Shown here piece by piece: positions 10,029 through 17,097 of a DNA stretch of 64,000 bases. The notes under the pieces are model-generated. The model ran no database searches. It was not told where the DNA came from and saw only the letters and a list, made by a program, of their open reading frames with translations. Position numbers and translations under genes: made by a program. Position 1 is the stretch's first letter, and every line of letters begins with the position of its first letter. The stretch is from Treponema sp. Marseille-Q3903 (GTDB lineage: Bacteria; Spirochaetota; Spirochaetia; Treponematales; Treponemataceae): positions 744,001-808,000 of the forward strand of contig NZ_JACSEU010000001.1 in assembly GCF_014334335.1 (NCBI RefSeq). The letters run 5' to 3'.

Positions 10029-10627
10029 TCGACGCTGATTACGGTTCGTTTGCCGTCTTCAATAATAACGGCTTGCGAATTATTGATTGCACATATTTCA
10101 AGCGCCGGAAAGGCTTGCATAATTTGCTCCGTAGCTTTTTTGAAAGGCGCGGTAAGATAATGCGGCAGGACATAAAAATCGATAAGCTTTAATCCCGCAT
10201 AGTCGCTTTGCGAATAATCCTTTGGAATCGGATCCATTTTCTCAATATAAGAAATTGTTGGTGCGCATACGATAGCCCCTGCCGACTCTCCGATAAATAA
10301 TTTCCCTTTTTCCAGCTGCCGTTTTAAAAGTTTATCCGTTCCGGTTTTTCGTAAACAGTCGATGAGGAAAAACGAATTACCGCCGGTAAAATAAATAACG
10401 TCGGCATCGTCAAACAGCGTTTTTATTTTCGAAAATTCTTCGGTCGAAATATCGGTTTCCGTCAGCAAGGCGCCCGCTTTTTTGAATAATTTACGTGCCG
10501 AACCGACATATCCCGTATAGCCTTCGTGTATTGATGCGGTCGGAATGAACAGAACCTTTTTCCCCGCAATTTGCTCTTCGACGGCGGAGCCGACGCTTGG
10601 AAAATGTGAACATAAAAATAAACGCAT
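10025..10627 (-). CDS. Peptidase E-like serine hydrolase (family S51)
   Basis: A 200-aa protein of the S51 (PepE/cyanophycinase-like) class I amidotransferase fold. The key motifs are VIYFTGGNSFFL and the nucleophile elbow IGESAGAIV. YVLPHY carries a likely catalytic His region. PepE enzymes cleave N-terminal Asp dipeptides; many homologues, probably including this one, are of unknown specificity. AAGGAG lies about 10 nt before ATG 10627. It heads a two-gene operon with the GDSL hydrolase. Confidence 0.82.
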   Translation of the reverse strand: MRLFLCSHFPSVGSAVEEQIAGKKVLFIPTASIHEGYTGYVGSARKLFKKAGALLTETDISTEEFSKIKTLFDDADVIYFTGGNSFFLIDCLRKTGTDKLLKRQLEKGKLFIGESAGAIVCAPTISYIEKMDPIPKDYSQSDYAGLKLIDFYVLPHYLTAPFKKATEQIMQAFPALEICAINNSQAVIIEDGKRTVISVE

Positions 10628-10676
10628 GCTTTGTACTCTCCTTTAGATACACATAGTATCACTTTTATATTTATAT

Positions 10677-11552
10677 TTACAGCCCGGCAAGGTATTGATA
10701 CAACTGCGAGTGCAGGGATCGCATTTCGTCGGGCGCTTTCATCGAGTGCCGGTACATAAATAAATTTCCGAAGCGGCTTTTAAAAACTTGAGTAAAGACG
10801 GCTTGCAGAACCGGAGCCGGCAGCAGTCTCAAAAGGTGCATTTTCGGCGGCGAAAGTTTTACTCCCGAACGGTACAATTTTTGAAAATTGTTTTTTATTT
10901 GCCGTGCCGTACCGTTCATAATGCCCGCTTCTTTCCAAACCTCTTCCGGATTTTCGGCTTTATAATACGCATCGGCAATCGGGACAACCAGCGCCAAATG
11001 GCAGAGCTGCCATGCATGCATGTCTTTTACGATTCGGTACGGTACACCCGCCGTCTTAAAAACGGCTGCGAGTTTTTTCAACCGCTCCGACATCTTCCCG
11101 CCGATTTCGGCGAATGTCGTAGCCTGAATTAGAGGCGGCGTAAAATCAGCTTTCAGCACGCCGTCTTCATAGCTACCGCCCGCCCCCGGGAACACAGGGA
11201 TAATGCGCCCTTTACCGCACAGGCGCTCCCAGTCGGCGTAAGGTTCAAGCGTATTGACCATTGTAACGATGTTCGGGCTGCCGTTTGACCGGAGTTCTTC
11301 GAGCGCCGTATGCACTTGATTTTCTTTTACCGTCAAAAAGATAAAATCATAGACATCATCGGTTCGCAGTGTGTCGATGACTTTAACGTTTGCTTTATAC
11401 GTTTTGCCGTTTTTTTCATACAGCAAGCCGCGTGTTTTCAGCGTTTCAAGTTTTTTTCCTCGAGCGTACACCGTTGTATCATAGCCCGTTTTGGCGAACG
11501 CAGCGGCATACAAACTGCCGATTACGCCAGCCCCGTAGATTAAAAGTTTCAT
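10677..11552 (-). CDS. Ketopantoate reductase-like (ApbA/PanE) protein
   Basis: A 291-aa NAD(P)-binding protein beginning KLLIYGAGVIGSLYAA, the Rossmann GxGxxG of the ApbA/PanE family, with the helical C-terminal domain expected of that family. True PanE makes pantoate for coenzyme A, but there are no other pantothenate genes here and the C-terminal half is divergent, so I leave the function open. A second member of the family lies at 20738-21652. The only Shine-Dalgarno-like AGGAG is about 14 nt before the ATG, which is far. Confidence 0.75.
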   Translation of the reverse strand: MKLLIYGAGVIGSLYAAAFAKTGYDTTVYARGKKLETLKTRGLLYEKNGKTYKANVKVIDTLRTDDVYDFIFLTVKENQVHTALEELRSNGSPNIVTMVNTLEPYADWERLCGKGRIIPVFPGAGGSYEDGVLKADFTPPLIQATTFAEIGGKMSERLKKLAAVFKTAGVPYRIVKDMHAWQLCHLALVVPIADAYYKAENPEEVWKEAGIMNGTARQIKNNFQKLYRSGVKLSPPKMHLLRLLPAPVLQAVFTQVFKSRFGNLFMYRHSMKAPDEMRSLHSQLYQYLAGL

Positions 11553-11633
11553 TTGTCGATTGCGGTCTCCTCTGAATTGAAAATTATTTCACAAATAGAT
11601 TTCCGTATAAAAAAGTAAGATATTGATGGAAAC

Positions 11634-11978
11634 TCAACTATTTTTTCCTTTTTGCATTTTATGTAATTCGGCGATATAATTCAAACCAAAAGTTTCAATT
11701 TCGTCTAACACTTTTTGAAATTTAGTTCCCAATTTACTTAAAGAGTATTCAACATGAGGCGGGACTTCGGCAAAGACTTTTCGGTCGATTAGTTTATCTT
11801 TTTCAAGCTGACGCAGCTGTCTTGTTAAAACAGTTCGAGTTGTTGTAGGCATTAATCTTTGAAGTTCATTAAACCTTTTTGTGCCCGTACTCAGATGATA
11901 TAAAATTATAATCGCCCATTTCCCTTGCAATACTCTTTGAGTAGTAGCGAAGGGGCACTTATCATAAATCGACATCAT
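11634..11978 (-). CDS. HxlR-family transcriptional regulator
   Basis: A 114-aa winged helix-turn-helix protein of the HxlR/MarR-like family. The conserved N-terminal Cys lies in KCPFATTQRVLQGKW, as in redox or electrophile-sensing HxlR members, followed by FNELQRLMPTTTRTVLTRQL and VPPHVEYSLSKLG. AAGGAG precedes two tandem ATGs by 6 and 9 nt; the first is used here. It diverges from the NTF2-like gene across about 130 bp, the usual arrangement for a regulator and its target. Confidence 0.88.
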   Translation of the reverse strand: MMSIYDKCPFATTQRVLQGKWAIIILYHLSTGTKRFNELQRLMPTTTRTVLTRQLRQLEKDKLIDRKVFAEVPPHVEYSLSKLGTKFQKVLDEIETFGLNYIAELHKMQKGKNS

Positions 11979-12110
11979 AAAAAACTCCTTTGCGGTAGTA
12001 TATTAGATACCATGTATTATAAATGTTTGTACTTGTAAAATCAAGATAAGGGAGTATAATAATACCCATGGAAGAGAGGAATCCTTCTAAATATTTACCG
12101 GAGGAATTTT

Positions 12111-12506
12111 ATGAAAAATGAAACAATGAAGGTATTTGGTGCTTATCGCGATGCATTGGAAAGAGGTGATTTTACGGGAGTTTTTGCAACAATCTCCGAT
12201 GCTATTGTATGGCACATGGGAGGCGAAAGTTCGCTTTCAGGTACGGTTGTAGGGAAACAGGCACTGGGAGAGCGTTTAGGAGAATTTGCAAAAAGGAGCG
12301 GCGGTACATTTAAAGTTATTACCAATTGGGCTGCAAGTAACGATTGTTTTGTTGCTGCAAGTGTTGTTTCCGTAGCGCAGAGAGGTTCTGACAAGTTAAA
12401 TGATCCGGGCATTGATCTATTCAAAATAGAAAACGGCAAGATACAAGAAGTATGGACTTTTGCCGAACAACAATCGGCAGAAGATACATTTTGGGACAAA
12501 GTATAG
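12111..12506 (+). CDS. SnoaL/NTF2-like small protein
   Basis: A 131-aa protein with the alpha+beta cone pattern of SnoaL-like/NTF2 proteins: an N-terminal helix (VFGAYRDALERGDF), the strand IVWHMGG, and C-terminal FKIENGKIQEVWTFAEQ. Members are ketosteroid-isomerase-like enzymes or ligand binders; no catalytic set can be named. A strong GGAGG precedes ATG. It is transcribed away from the HxlR regulator and is its probable target. Confidence 0.75.
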   Translation: MKNETMKVFGAYRDALERGDFTGVFATISDAIVWHMGGESSLSGTVVGKQALGERLGEFAKRSGGTFKVITNWAASNDCFVAASVVSVAQRGSDKLNDPGIDLFKIENGKIQEVWTFAEQQSAEDTFWDKV

Positions 12507-12550
12507 AATTTTTATGTGTTGTAGGTAATTCATCATAGTAAACCAAAGAC

Positions 12551-12608
12551 GTCTAACATCCGCTCCAAGTTGATATTGCTTCAGTGCAATGATGCGGGTT
12601 GAGCGGAA
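12551..12608. other. Imperfect hairpin resembling a degenerate integron attC site
   Basis: A GTCTAAC box (fits the attC R'' consensus RYYYAAC) is followed by TCCGCTC (12559-12565), an inner ATTGC/GCAAT stem and GAGCGGA (12601-12607). The expected matching R' box (GTTRRRY) is absent; ACTAAG is there instead. Only one copy was found and no integrase is in the window, so this is a weak call. Confidence 0.25.
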
Positions 12609-12684
12609 CTAAGTGTAGCATTGGGCAGGGGTGAATATGCTGAAAAGCGGAAAAGTCATATTTTCTTTCAATGAGTAAATATAC

Positions 12685-12713
12685 TTGACAATATATCCTC
12701 GTCAATATATATT
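12685..12713 (+). promoter_or_regulatory. brnTA promoter, predicted leaderless
   Basis: TTGACA (12685-12690), a 17-nt spacer and TATATT (12708-12713). Six nucleotides later is the GTG of brnT, with no Shine-Dalgarno sequence. TTGAC/GTCAA half-sites (12685-12689 and 12701-12705) overlap the promoter and could be the BrnA operator. Confidence 0.7.
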
Positions 12714-12719
12714 TTTCTT

Positions 12720-13037
12720 GTGGGAAAAACAATTATAAGTGAAGATAGTCGTTTTGAATGGGATGAGGATAAAAATCTTGCCAATATTGAAAAGCATGGA
12801 ATAGCTTTTGAAGAAATATTGGAAGTATTTGACGATCCTGCATTTTTGACAGGATATGATTTCGAGCATTCCGAAAAAGAAGATAGATATTACGGAATCG
12901 GAAATTTAAATGGCATATTGATAGTGTTGGTCTTTTTTACCGAGAAGAAGAACAGAATACGGTTAATATCCGCACGGCAAGCAGATAAAGACTTGAGGGA
13001 GGAATATTATGATTACTTCAAAAAAATTAACGGCTGA
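12720..13037 (+). CDS. brnT: BrnT-family ribonuclease toxin
   Basis: A 105-aa BrnT (DUF497) toxin, a RelE-fold RNase that inhibits translation until bound by BrnA. Family motifs are FEWDEDKNLANIEKHGI, the FEEILEVFDDP strand and the C-terminal IRLISARQADKDLREEYY. The only reasonable start is GTG 12720; no Shine-Dalgarno sequence precedes it and the -10 box ends 6 nt upstream, so the mRNA is probably leaderless. The 3' end overlaps brnA by 29 nt, the normal toxin-first order for this system. Confidence 0.9.
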   Translation: MGKTIISEDSRFEWDEDKNLANIEKHGIAFEEILEVFDDPAFLTGYDFEHSEKEDRYYGIGNLNGILIVLVFFTEKKNRIRLISARQADKDLREEYYDYFKKING

Positions 13038-13281
13038 AAGATTGGAAGAAATAAAAAATTATCCTATATCGTATGATGAGGATAGTCCTAAATTAACAAA
13101 GAAACAAATTGCAAGGCTAAGACCGGCGCATGAAGCATATTGGAATGTAACACCCGTTAAAAAAACAATTTCTATAAAAATAGATGCCGATATTCTTGCG
13201 GTCCTTCAGGCGTTAGGTAAAGGCTATCAGACCAGAATAAACAGTATTTTAAGAAAAGCTATTACGACAGGTGATTATTAA
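13009..13281 (+). CDS. brnA: BrnA-family antitoxin
   Basis: A 90-aa antitoxin with the C-terminal ribbon-helix-helix expected of BrnA (KKTISIKIDADILAVLQALG, then GYQTRINSILRKAI). It should bind and neutralise BrnT and repress the shared promoter as a complex. The N-terminal half is the toxin-binding part. GGGAGGA precedes ATG inside brnT, so expression is coupled. The pair is intact. Confidence 0.9.
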   Translation: MITSKKLTAERLEEIKNYPISYDEDSPKLTKKQIARLRPAHEAYWNVTPVKKTISIKIDADILAVLQALGKGYQTRINSILRKAITTGDY

Positions 13282-13371
13282 TTTAACATTTATCCTCAGC
13301 GTATGCCTTCCAATAAGTCCGGTATGTTGTTGTATTAAGTATGCGGACTCTTTTTCTAGTTGTGTTTGTTC

Positions 13372-13541
13372 GGGTTGAAAGCCGATGTAAAAGTTGTAGA
13401 AATCGGTGATGAAACTGTTATTGACGGAATAAAATCTAAATGGGTTAAAATATTACTTCCAATTGAAACGATAAAAAATAATAAAAATATATATGGTTGG
13501 GTTTTCGGCGGTTATTTAACAGATAAATTAGAACCAGTGAA
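13372..13541 (+). pseudogene. Fragment of an SH3-like (SH3b) domain protein
   Basis: About 56 codons read LKADVKVVEIGDETVIDGI, then KSKWVKILLP and YGWVFGGYLTDKLEP, the end of a bacterial SH3 domain such as occurs in secreted treponemal proteins. There is no start, no signal peptide and no upstream domain, and the frame runs straight into the antisense of the hydrolase remnant. It is a 3' relic joined to another broken gene. Confidence 0.6.
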
Positions 13542-14017
13542 GCTTTGCAGCCAATTATCAAGGAAGCGCATTTGCTTTTCCGTATGAAACCAGTGTTCCC
13601 CGTTTTTCATGACGGTAAGCGTTGCGCCGATTTGATGTGCAAATTCGGAAATTATTTTAAAAGATGTCAGATTGTCTTTTGCGCCGTACAAAATATGTGT
13701 CGGCGCCGCCCAACGAACAGGATGTTCCCTTACATAACGAAGGTATTTCCACGAAAGTTTTTCTCCGAAAGGAGTATCGATTTCACCCTTATCGCGGAGT
13801 TCGTTTTCGCTTACATTAGCCTTCTTCATCATGTTTATAATCAGATTTTCCATGTTCACAACGGGAGAAATAAAATATGCTTTTTCTATCGGCATATCGG
13901 ATAAAACGTGCATGGCAAAAACGCGCCAATACTGTTTGCTATAAGCATCACGGATTTGGAGTCTTTAAAAACGGAATCAAAATACGGCGAAAATTCTTTT
14001 TTTGCTTCCCGCTGCTC
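13512..14017 (-). pseudogene. Truncated, frameshifted alpha/beta hydrolase
   Basis: Read on the minus strand, the first frame runs from 14017 to the nucleophile elbow LIANSIGAF. The next frame continues FAMHVLSDMP to the end with the Asp and His regions (HILYGAKDN; GEHWFHTEKQM). The two join perfectly if the A5 run at 13917-13921 had one more base. The N-terminal third of a normal hydrolase is missing: the frame begins directly after the vapC stop. It is both 5'-truncated and frameshifted, hence inactive. Confidence 0.75.
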
Positions 14018-14020
14018 TTA

Positions 14021-14419
14021 TTATGTTCTCCAGTTTTCCCATTTCAATAGCGGAATATTTTTAAAATACTTTGTCTTATTGGTTACTAAAGTCAAATCAT
14101 TGTAAATTGCCGTCGCTGCAATAAATAGATCCATGTCTTCTATTCTCATTGCTTTGGAATACATGTTCGCTTTTATATCGGCAAATAGTTCCATAATACC
14201 GATATTCAACTCTTCGACAGGGTAAATTTCGCGAATACGATTCACTTTTAGCATATTAGTCCGTTCATTCTGCGAGCGTTTTGCACCGAATACAAGCTCT
14301 GCATACGTAATCATCGAAATCGAAATAGGGATATTTTTGTTTTCCTCAAATTTTGCCAACACAGTCTTGTCCCCTCGCAGCGCAAATATTATGATGTCGG
14401 TATCAATCAAATATGCCAT
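14021..14419 (-). CDS. vapC: VapC-family PIN-domain ribonuclease toxin
   Basis: A 132-aa PIN nuclease. The acidic metal-binding positions are in YLIDTDIII (Asp6), ITYAELVFGA and RIEDMDLFIAATA; the last motif LVTNKTKYF replaces the more usual acidic residue with Asn or Lys. VapC toxins typically cut tRNA or rRNA. The start overlaps the vapB stop by 17 nt. Immediately downstream lies the broken hydrolase, suggesting the pair was inserted into that gene or joined to it by a deletion. Confidence 0.88.
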   Translation of the reverse strand: MAYLIDTDIIIFALRGDKTVLAKFEENKNIPISISMITYAELVFGAKRSQNERTNMLKVNRIREIYPVEELNIGIMELFADIKANMYSKAMRIEDMDLFIAATAIYNDLTLVTNKTKYFKNIPLLKWENWRT

Positions 14420-14681
14420 CTACAGCCTCGAATCTTGTTGAATTGACGCGGGAAGTTCTTATATCATCAATAATTTCTTCTGCACTTCTTGTATCTTCCC
14501 ATGCTCCTGAAAGTTTCAAAAATTCTTCTGTGGCATTTTTGTGTTTTACGGGAACGGAAGTAAAATAATTTTGCAAAATGGTAACGACTTGTTGGCTGAT
14601 TGAGCGGTTATCACGTTTTGCGGCGAATTTCAATCTGTCGTATAAGCGGTCATCCATGTCGCGGACTTGTAACATTGCCAT
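14403..14681 (-). CDS. vapB: VapB-type antitoxin (ribbon-helix-helix)
   Basis: A 92-aa antitoxin. The N-terminal Arc-like DNA-binding part is LQVRDMDDRLYDRLKFAA, then SISQQVVTILQNYF; the C-terminal tail from about residue 55 should wrap VapC. ATG 14681 is used because GGAGG lies 6 nt upstream; a longer frame from 14717 would run through the promoter. It is co-transcribed with vapC from a clear promoter at 14699-14727. Confidence 0.85.
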   Translation of the reverse strand: MAMLQVRDMDDRLYDRLKFAAKRDNRSISQQVVTILQNYFTSVPVKHKNATEEFLKLSGAWEDTRSAEEIIDDIRTSRVNSTRFEAVDGIFD

Positions 14682-14685
14682 ATTT

Positions 14686-14739
14686 TGCCTCCATTTATAG
14701 TATACGGCAGACTGCATGAGAAATCAAGCAAAGTTCATG
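14686..14739 (+). repeat. 54-bp direct repeat, copy A (vapBC promoter and RBS)
   Basis: Matches 20689-20742 at 51 of 54 positions in the same orientation. On the minus strand it holds TTGATT (14722-14727), a 17-nt spacer, TATACT (14699-14704) and GGAGG, so here it is the working vapBC promoter. Confidence 0.9.
14699..14727 (-). promoter_or_regulatory. vapBC promoter
   Basis: TTGATT, 17 nt, TATACT on the minus strand. The spacer contains GCAGTCTGC, a near-palindrome that could be a VapB site. Confidence 0.7.
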
Positions 14740-14897
14740 ATTTCTTTTTCAAGCTATTATCCGACAAAAACAAATGGGACTTCTTGACTTTTTCTCTCGT
14801 TCGGTGCATTATAGACAGACACTCGTTCTGTGAGTTTTTTTTTCTTTGTACGGTTAGCGTCATCTAACATGCAAAACAAAACCGAAGGAGCTGATTT

Positions 14898-15500
14898 TTG
14901 AAACGTAACAGTAAGAAACCTGAAGTCCGTAAACAGGAATTGATTGAAATTGCGGCAAAGCTCTTTGCAGAAAAAGGATATGAAGCGGTATCCGTACGGG
15001 ACATCCTTGATGTCGTTGACGGCGCCCCCGGTATGTTTTATTACTATTTTAAGTCAAAGCAAGATATTTACGTTGCAGCTATGGAGCAATACATTTCCGA
15101 ACGCTTGGAGCGAAAATGCCGGATGCTTGAGGATGATACCGTTCCGTTTCATAAAAAACTCGCTGCATTCCGCAGTATGATTCGGGAAGATATCAACGGG
15201 TATACGAAGCGGTTTATATCAAAAGGCAATGCGTCCATTTCGGATGCTTCGTATAAAATTTGGGATTTTCTGCAAATGTTAAACCGCATGGTTAAACCTT
15301 ACGCAAAGTTTCTTTTGCAGGCATACAATGAAAGGCATTTATCCGATAGGCTAAAATTAACGGAAGAAAATGCGGAACTGTTTGCGACATTTATACTGTA
15401 CGGTTCTTGGGGAACTATCTATAACGGAAAGTTTACCAAGAGCGATAAAAATTTCACGATGGAGGATGTGATAGCGGTTACCGATAAGCTTTTGCAATAA
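14898..15500 (+). CDS. TetR/AcrR-family regulator
   Basis: A 200-aa TetR repressor. The helix-turn-helix is at about residues 15-60 (IAAKLFAEKGYEAVSVRDIL, then GMFYYYFKSKQDIY). The rest is the ligand-binding domain. The start is TTG 14898, with AAGGAG 7 nt upstream. It precedes the ECF operon on the same strand by 251 nt and is its likely local regulator. The ligand is unknown. Confidence 0.9.
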   Translation: MKRNSKKPEVRKQELIEIAAKLFAEKGYEAVSVRDILDVVDGAPGMFYYYFKSKQDIYVAAMEQYISERLERKCRMLEDDTVPFHKKLAAFRSMIREDINGYTKRFISKGNASISDASYKIWDFLQMLNRMVKPYAKFLLQAYNERHLSDRLKLTEENAELFATFILYGSWGTIYNGKFTKSDKNFTMEDVIAVTDKLLQ

Positions 15501-15523
15501 CGATACATATACATAATAATGAT

Positions 15524-15589
15524 CACTTCTAATACAACCTGATAAAATATGGAAGGATTGAGAAGTGTGCACTATCAGATATTTTTTTT
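15524..15589 (+). promoter_or_regulatory. Possible pseudoknot or switch in the ECF leader
   Basis: Two inverted repeats interlock: CACTTCT (15524-15530) with AGAAGTG (15561-15567), and CTGATA (15539-15544) with TATCAG (15573-15578). The order A-B-A'-B' fits an H-type pseudoknot or two exclusive hairpins, and a T8 tract follows the last arm. It matches no riboswitch class I know. Confidence 0.35.
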
Positions 15590-15596
15590 ACTACGG

Positions 15597-15629
15597 CAAC
15601 GGGAATGATCCTTACGGACATTCCTGTTG
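15597..15629 (+). terminator. Strong hairpin between tetR and the ECF operon
   Basis: An 11-bp stem (CAACGGGAATG with CATTCCTGTTG, one G-U) with an inner TCC/GGA pairing is followed by TTGCGTTTT. It could terminate tetR or act as an attenuator for the transporter. Confidence 0.5.
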
Positions 15630-15751
15630 TTGCGTTTTAGGGAGTGTTGAACGAATTCTGTCTGTCGATTTTAAATCTACAAGTTCACACACTGAACTTA
15701 AAAAAATAATGCGATGCTAATGCGCATAATTATAATTATAAGGAGTGTTTT

Positions 15752-16348
15752 ATGGACAATCAAAAAAACACAAAGTCTTCCAGAGGGGCGATTGCCGCAG
15801 GACTTTTTATCGCGCTCTATCTTGTAACCTATGTTATCATCGGCGCGATATGTATGCCTGTTGCAGTGCTTTTCTTGCTGATGCCGGAGCTGGTGGCATT
15901 CTTTGCAGCGCCTATCTATCATATGATGCTGACAAAGGCGCCCGGATGGATTTCGATCTTTCTTGCAGCGGTTATTCCCAGTCTGTTCTTAATTGCAACC
16001 GGGCATATTCCCATTGCGCCGTTGGTTGCTGTACCGGCAGGTCTCATCGCCGTATTGTTGGCAAAAAAAGGGCAATACAAAAGCTTTAAGTGGAACGCAA
16101 TCAGCCATACGATTTTTTCACTCAATCTATTCGGAGGATTCCTTCCTATTTGGGTTATGCGGGAGTATTTTTTTCAGCATACGCTTGAAGGCGGCATGAG
16201 CAAAGCGTTTTGTGATACGGTGCGATCGCTTACTCCATGGTGGGTACTTCCGGTTATGATGATTGCAACGGCGCTCTGTTCGCTGCTCGGCTCTTTGTTT
16301 ACAAAAAAAGTATTGCATAAACGTTTGGAAAAAGCAGGCATTGTATGA
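15752..16348 (+). CDS. ECF transporter S component, Trep_Strep (MptD) family
   Basis: A 198-aa membrane protein with about six hydrophobic spans, matching the Trep_Strep family of putative substrate-binding S components found in Treponema and Streptococcus. GAIAAGLFIALYLVTYVIIG opens the first span. AAGGAG precedes ATG. Its stop overlaps the T-component start (ATGA). The full S-T-A set suggests uptake of a micronutrient such as a vitamin or metal; nothing in the sequence identifies it. Confidence 0.85.
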   Translation: MDNQKNTKSSRGAIAAGLFIALYLVTYVIIGAICMPVAVLFLLMPELVAFFAAPIYHMMLTKAPGWISIFLAAVIPSLFLIATGHIPIAPLVAVPAGLIAVLLAKKGQYKSFKWNAISHTIFSLNLFGGFLPIWVMREYFFQHTLEGGMSKAFCDTVRSLTPWWVLPVMMIATALCSLLGSLFTKKVLHKRLEKAGIV

Positions 16349-17097
16349 AGCAGGTAGCGGGCGGAATATATAAAACAAAACAGCAGAATAACGGATTAGT
16401 GTTTGATCCCAGAACTAAATTGATATTACTGATTGAGTTTGATATTCTGATGTTTTTAGGCCGCTCGCTATTCTATGAAATGGGGGTGTTCTTGCTGTGT
16501 TCCCTCATTCTTGCGGTCGGAGGACACCGGAGAAACGCAATCAAGTGTATCGGCATCTTTGCAGTCTGCGCCGCTATTGAACAACTGATACACCCCTATA
16601 TGTCTCATTTTTTGATTTCGCTGGTTTACTTTGCCGTTGCGCTTATACGCAAAGTTTTACCGATTTTTATTTTAACAAAGTGGTCTGTTGAAACAACAAA
16701 GGTGAGCGCTTTTGTAGCTGCACTGTGGAAGATGCGCCTTCCAAAAAATATGATTATAACCGGCTCCGTAATTTTTCGCTGCTTTCCTACCATTCGGGAA
16801 GAATGGACTGCAATTCAATCCGCGATGCGTATGCGGGGAATTGAATGTAATGCGCGGAGTCTTTTATTCAAACCGTCGGAAACGATTACGTATATATTGA
16901 TTCCCCTTTTTATTTCAATCTTGAACATCAGCGATGAACTGGCAGCCGCAGCACTATGCAGAGGGCTTGATAATCCGGGCACACATACCTGTATGACGGA
17001 GATAGGTTTCAAGCGGCAAGACGTAGCGCTTTTGATTCTTGTTACAGGTATTTTTGCCGGTGTGTGCATTGTTAGAATACTGGGAGTGAGGCTATGA
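16345..17097 (+). CDS. ECF transporter T component (EcfT/CbiQ-like)
   Basis: A 250-aa transmembrane coupling protein. The two coupling motifs are AMRMRG and ALCRGLDNPG, which bind the ATPase grooves in EcfT proteins; hydrophobic spans lie at about 25-115 and near the C-terminus. Both ends overlap neighbours by ATGA, so S, T and A are made in fixed stoichiometry from one mRNA. Confidence 0.88.
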   Translation: MKQVAGGIYKTKQQNNGLVFDPRTKLILLIEFDILMFLGRSLFYEMGVFLLCSLILAVGGHRRNAIKCIGIFAVCAAIEQLIHPYMSHFLISLVYFAVALIRKVLPIFILTKWSVETTKVSAFVAALWKMRLPKNMIITGSVIFRCFPTIREEWTAIQSAMRMRGIECNARSLLFKPSETITYILIPLFISILNISDELAAAALCRGLDNPGTHTCMTEIGFKRQDVALLILVTGIFAGVCIVRILGVRL

